A stretch of 8,338 nt of DNA, taken from NCBI GenBank assembly GCA_018970625.1, contig JAGWVZ010000133.1:1-8338 (forward strand), given 5' to 3'. The notes under the pieces are model-generated. The model did no database searches. It was not told the DNA's origin and was given only the letters and a program-made list of their open reading frames with translations. Below are positions 6,828-8,338 of the stretch, piece after piece (position 1 is the first letter of the stretch; the number at the start of each line of letters is the position of its first letter). Source of the stretch: Myxococcales bacterium (lineage in GTDB: Bacteria; Myxococcota; Bradymonadia; REDH01). The translations under genes and the position numbers were made by a program.

Positions 6828-6884
6828 GGCTTTGGCGGGGGTTAGGGTAGGGCGTGTACCATGAAGGGTGTGGGCGTGGTGTGC

Positions 6885-6915
6885 AAGGGGCCGGCCTTGT
6901 GCCGGCCCTTTCGTT
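6885..6915 (+). terminator. hairpin 1 of the duplicated module (terminator-like or 5' RNA hairpin)
   Basis: AAGGGGCCGGC (6885-6895) pairs with GCCGGCCCTTT (6901-6911) as an 11-bp stem with one G-T pair and the loop CTTGT; TTTCGTT follows the GC core. Read rightward it has the form of an intrinsic terminator, but no rightward gene precedes it. Read leftward, it would sit at the very 5' end of a transcript started from the TATAAC at 6913-6918. Both roles are possible. Confidence 0.5.
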
Positions 6916-6940
6916 ATACCGAGCGGGTGGTTGTGTCGGG
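6901..6940. repeat. direct repeat, copy 1 (40 bp)
   Basis: This 40-base block matches 6993-7032 at 36 positions. It joins the right arm of hairpin 1, the GTTATA element and GGTTGTGTC. Weaker similarity extends left through the other hairpin arm (GGGGCCG) and a GTxTGCA stretch, so the whole duplicated unit is about 60-70 bp. Confidence 0.85.
6913..6937 (-). promoter_or_regulatory. candidate leftward promoter, proximal copy
   Basis: On the minus strand this reads GACACAACC, ten bases, then TATAAC (five of six to the -10 consensus). It would start RNA near 6906, about 80 nt before the ATG of the membrane-protein gene at 6827. The classical -35 hexamer is poor at 17 bases, so the conserved GACACAACC may be bound by an activator or an alternative sigma factor. 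Confidence 0.4.
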
Positions 6941-6976
6941 GGCGGGTGGTCCGTTGGCGGCCGGTGTTTGCACCGC

Positions 6977-7009
6977 AGGGGCCGAACGGGGTGTCGGCCC
7001 TTTCGTTAT
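6977..7009 (+). terminator. hairpin 2 of the duplicated module (terminator-like or 5' RNA hairpin)
   Basis: AGGGGCCGA (6977-6985) pairs with TCGGCCCTT (6994-7002) as a 9-bp stem with one G-T pair and an eight-base loop, followed by TCGTTATA. The loop sequence differs from hairpin 1, while the stem bases next to the loop have changed on both arms so that pairing is kept. Confidence 0.5.
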
Positions 7010-7032
7010 ACCGATCATGTGGTTGTGTCGGG
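6993..7032. repeat. direct repeat, copy 2 (40 bp)
   Basis: Second copy of the 40-base block, 92 bases from the first. The four differences fall at the base next to the hairpin arm and in the spacer between the GTTATA and GGTTGTGTC elements; both elements themselves are unchanged. Confidence 0.85.
7005..7029 (-). promoter_or_regulatory. candidate leftward promoter, distal copy
   Basis: It has the same arrangement as the proximal copy: GACACAACC, ten bases, TATAAC on the minus strand. The ten-base spacer differs at three positions from the proximal copy, while the flanking elements are identical. A start near 6998 would give a leader of about 170 nt for the membrane-protein gene, containing both hairpins. 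Confidence 0.35.
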
Positions 7033-7096
7033 TCTTTGGGCACGCGCAGATCACGAAGGATTCATGCATCTGGCGCAAAGGATCGTGTTTTCGGGC

Positions 7097-7125
7097 TTGA
7101 GACACAACCCGGGGTGACCTAGCGT
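7097..7125 (+). promoter_or_regulatory. candidate promoter of the amidohydrolase gene
   Basis: TTGAGA (7097-7102, five of six to the -35 consensus) is followed after exactly 17 bases by TAGCGT (7120-7125), which keeps the key T, A and last T of a -10. It would start RNA near 7132, with a leader of about 37 nt before the ATG at 7169. GACACAACC (7101-7109) overlaps the -35 and lies ten bases before the -10, as in the two leftward candidates. Confidence 0.5.
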
Positions 7126-7159
7126 GCTGCGGCACTGTGTGACTTTTCCCTGATGCGCT

Positions 7160-7163
7160 GGAG
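7160..7163 (+). promoter_or_regulatory. ribosome binding site of the amidohydrolase gene
   Basis: GGAG lies five bases before the ATG at 7169. This favours that start over the in-frame ATG at 7193, which lies inside the signal peptide. Confidence 0.7.
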
Positions 7164-7168
7164 AACGA

Positions 7169-8338
7169 ATGACGACAACTCACAGGTACTGGATGGCTGG
7201 TCTTGGCATCGGTCTGCTGCTGCAGGCGTGCGGCGACGATGGCGCGCCTTCCGGTCCATCGGACGCGGCACAGACCGACGCGACCGACAGCGGAGCCGAG
7301 CTACCGCCGTTTCCCGATACGGGCGATGTGGACCCGTCGCAGGATGTCACCGACGCGGGTGACCCGGACGTCGGTGAGACATCGGATGCCGACGCGGTCG
7401 TCGACCCGGATGGCGGCGATGTGTTGACCGACACGGTGGCCCCCGACGCGGGTGACGCGGGCGACGACGCGGTGGATAGCGGCGACGCCACCAGCGACGT
7501 GGACGGCGGTGGTCTGGACCCGGACGCGGTGCGACGTCCGCCGGCAGAGGATGTGGTGACGACCTGCGCGACGCTGCCACCGACGGCCGACGGTTCGACG
7601 TGCGAGGTGGTATCGACCGGCACCGCCGGCGTGCTGATTCGCGGCCACGTGCTGACACCGACGGGGCAGCTGGTGGGTGGCGAGGTGCTGATTGGCGCCG
7701 ATGGCCTGATTGACTGTGTGGATTGCAGCTGCGCGGCCGACCCGGCTGCGGCCGCCGCGACCGTCATCAGCTGCCCGACCGGCGTGATCTCGCCCGGTTT
7801 GATCAACGCGCACGACCACATCACGTTCACGCAGAACGCGCCGGGATCGTGGGATCCCGAGCGGTTTGAGCACCGGCACGACTGGCGCCGTGGCCTGCGT
7901 GGGCACTCGAATATTCCGGTGCCCGGCAACGCCACGATCGAAGAGACGATCTGGGGCGAGCTGCGGCAGGTGATGGCCGGCTCCACGACGATGGCCGGCT
8001 CGGGTCTGGGCCGTGGTTTTATGCGCAATGTCGATCGGACGGCCGACAACCAGTTCTTCGCCATGGCGCAGGACGTCGAGTACCAGACGTTCCCGCTGGG
8101 CGATTCGGCGGGCACGTTCAGGACCACGGACTGTGCCTATGGCGGTGGCGACGACACGTCGGTGCTGGCCAACGACTGCTACCTGCCGCACATCGCCGAA
8201 GGCATCGACCGCGAAGCGCGCAACGAGTTCCTTTGCCTGTCGAGTGAGGACCGCGGGGGTGTGGACCTGATCGAGCCCAACACGGCGATCGTGCACGCCA
8301 TCGCGCTGAACGCGCGCGACGGTCTTGAGGTGTCACTG
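7169..8338 (+). CDS. amidohydrolase-family lipoprotein (3' end beyond window)
   Basis: The first 390 codons are present and the frame is still open at the window edge. A lipoprotein signal ends LLLQAC with Cys21, followed by GDD, so the enzyme is predicted to be exported and lipid-anchored. Residues about 22-120 form a very acidic spacer with roughly 28 Asp among Gly, Ala, Val and Thr. From about 128 the small beta domain of amidohydrolases begins (GVLIRGHVLTPTGQLVGG), with a Cys cluster (DCVDCSC near 182-188). SPGLINAHDHITF brings the strand-1 metal-binding His-x-His (215, 217). EHRHDWRRG near 234-242 follows. AIVHAIALN puts His376 where the strand-5 metal ligand is expected. The later His and Asp ligands lie outside the window. 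It is predicted to be a metal-dependent hydrolase of a C-N bond or a related bond; the substrate is unknown. It has its own candidate promoter and ribosome binding site. Confidence 0.92.
   Translation, partial: MTTTHRYWMAGLGIGLLLQACGDDGAPSGPSDAAQTDATDSGAELPPFPDTGDVDPSQDVTDAGDPDVGETSDADAVVDPDGGDVLTDTVAPDAGDAGDDAVDSGDATSDVDGGGLDPDAVRRPPAEDVVTTCATLPPTADGSTCEVVSTGTAGVLIRGHVLTPTGQLVGGEVLIGADGLIDCVDCSCAADPAAAAATVISCPTGVISPGLINAHDHITFTQNAPGSWDPERFEHRHDWRRGLRGHSNIPVPGNATIEETIWGELRQVMAGSTTMAGSGLGRGFMRNVDRTADNQFFAMAQDVEYQTFPLGDSAGTFRTTDCAYGGGDDTSVLANDCYLPHIAEGIDREARNEFLCLSSEDRGGVDLIEPNTAIVHAIALNARDGLEVSL

Larger units (their letters stand above)
6828..7168. other. divergent intergenic region with duplicated hairpin and promoter module
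   Basis: The region lies between the leftward membrane-protein gene and the rightward amidohydrolase gene. It contains two direct copies of a module (core 6901-6940 and 6993-7032), two hairpins, and three copies of GACACAACC at fixed distance from -10-like hexamers. Open frames of about 80 codons run through it, but the 92-base spacing of the two modules is not a multiple of three, so the repeats would be read in different frames. I therefore regard the region as regulatory, not coding. Confidence 0.75.

Noticed and set aside
4764..6845. Rightward open frame of 693 codons antisense to the upstream paralogue
   Set aside because: Same artefact: low-complexity Gly/Arg/Gln/His composition and no recognisable domain, opposite a convincing membrane protein.
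6901..7032. CRISPR-like array
   Set aside because: There are only two copies, the repeat is imperfect and contains promoter- and hairpin-like elements, and no cas gene is present.
6828..7043. Longer N-terminus for the upstream membrane protein from an ATG at 7043
   Set aside because: It would translate both repeat modules and candidate promoters, giving a low-complexity His/Arg/Pro stretch.
6861..7117. Small rightward ORFs of about 80-87 codons in the divergent intergenic region
   Set aside because: Their apparent conservation comes from the duplicated module, whose 92-base spacing puts the two copies in different frames. They run through GC-rich hairpins.
7180..8296. Leftward open frames of 315 and 331 codons antisense to the amidohydrolase gene
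   Set aside because: They are Ser/Pro/Thr-rich or Arg/Val/His-rich without domains. The rightward frame has a ribosome binding site, a lipobox and metal-ligand motifs.

Overview
The window is high-GC bacterial DNA with five clear protein genes, one small possible zinc-ribbon gene, and two structured intergenic regions. Two of the genes encode lipoproteins with a Cys-Gly-Asp-Asp mature N-terminus followed by a long Asp/Gly/Ala-rich spacer and then an enzyme domain. In my knowledge that design is common in Myxococcota, especially Bradymonadales-like lineages, so I suggest that group. The window has no ribosomal RNA or other marker gene that would settle it. I see no tRNA, rRNA, CRISPR array, insertion sequence or phage gene.

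Layout from left to right. Positions 1-41 may hold the first codons of a leftward gene. Positions 42-316 are an intergenic region with three hairpins. At 317-1369 (+) lies a secreted protein with a PPC domain and a probable C2-like domain; it has visibly lower GC than the rest of the window. One base after its stop is a 46-codon zinc-ribbon ORF (1371-1511), whose reading frame continues past a TAG into a further CxxC. At 1713-2768 (+) is an SGNH/GDSL hydrolase lipoprotein with a good intrinsic terminator after it. It converges on two leftward tandem paralogues (2824-4746 and 4866-6827). These encode large multi-pass membrane proteins that resemble GT-C glycosyltransferases and have a soluble C-terminal domain. 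An intergenic region of about 340 bp (6828-7168) then separates them from a rightward amidohydrolase lipoprotein (7169 to the window end), which is cut off by the edge.

The most unusual part is the 6828-7168 intergenic region. It holds two direct copies of a module (36 of 40 bases identical, 92 bp apart), each with a hairpin whose stem differs between copies by paired changes. A nine-base motif, GACACAACC, occurs three times, always exactly 10 bases before a -10-like hexamer. Two copies point left toward the membrane-protein gene and one points right toward the amidohydrolase gene. This suggests a shared promoter or operator architecture for the divergent pair.

Functionally, the window looks like cell-envelope accessory content: exported, lipid-anchored or membrane-embedded enzymes acting outside the cytoplasm. 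Nothing in the sequence proves that they form one pathway.
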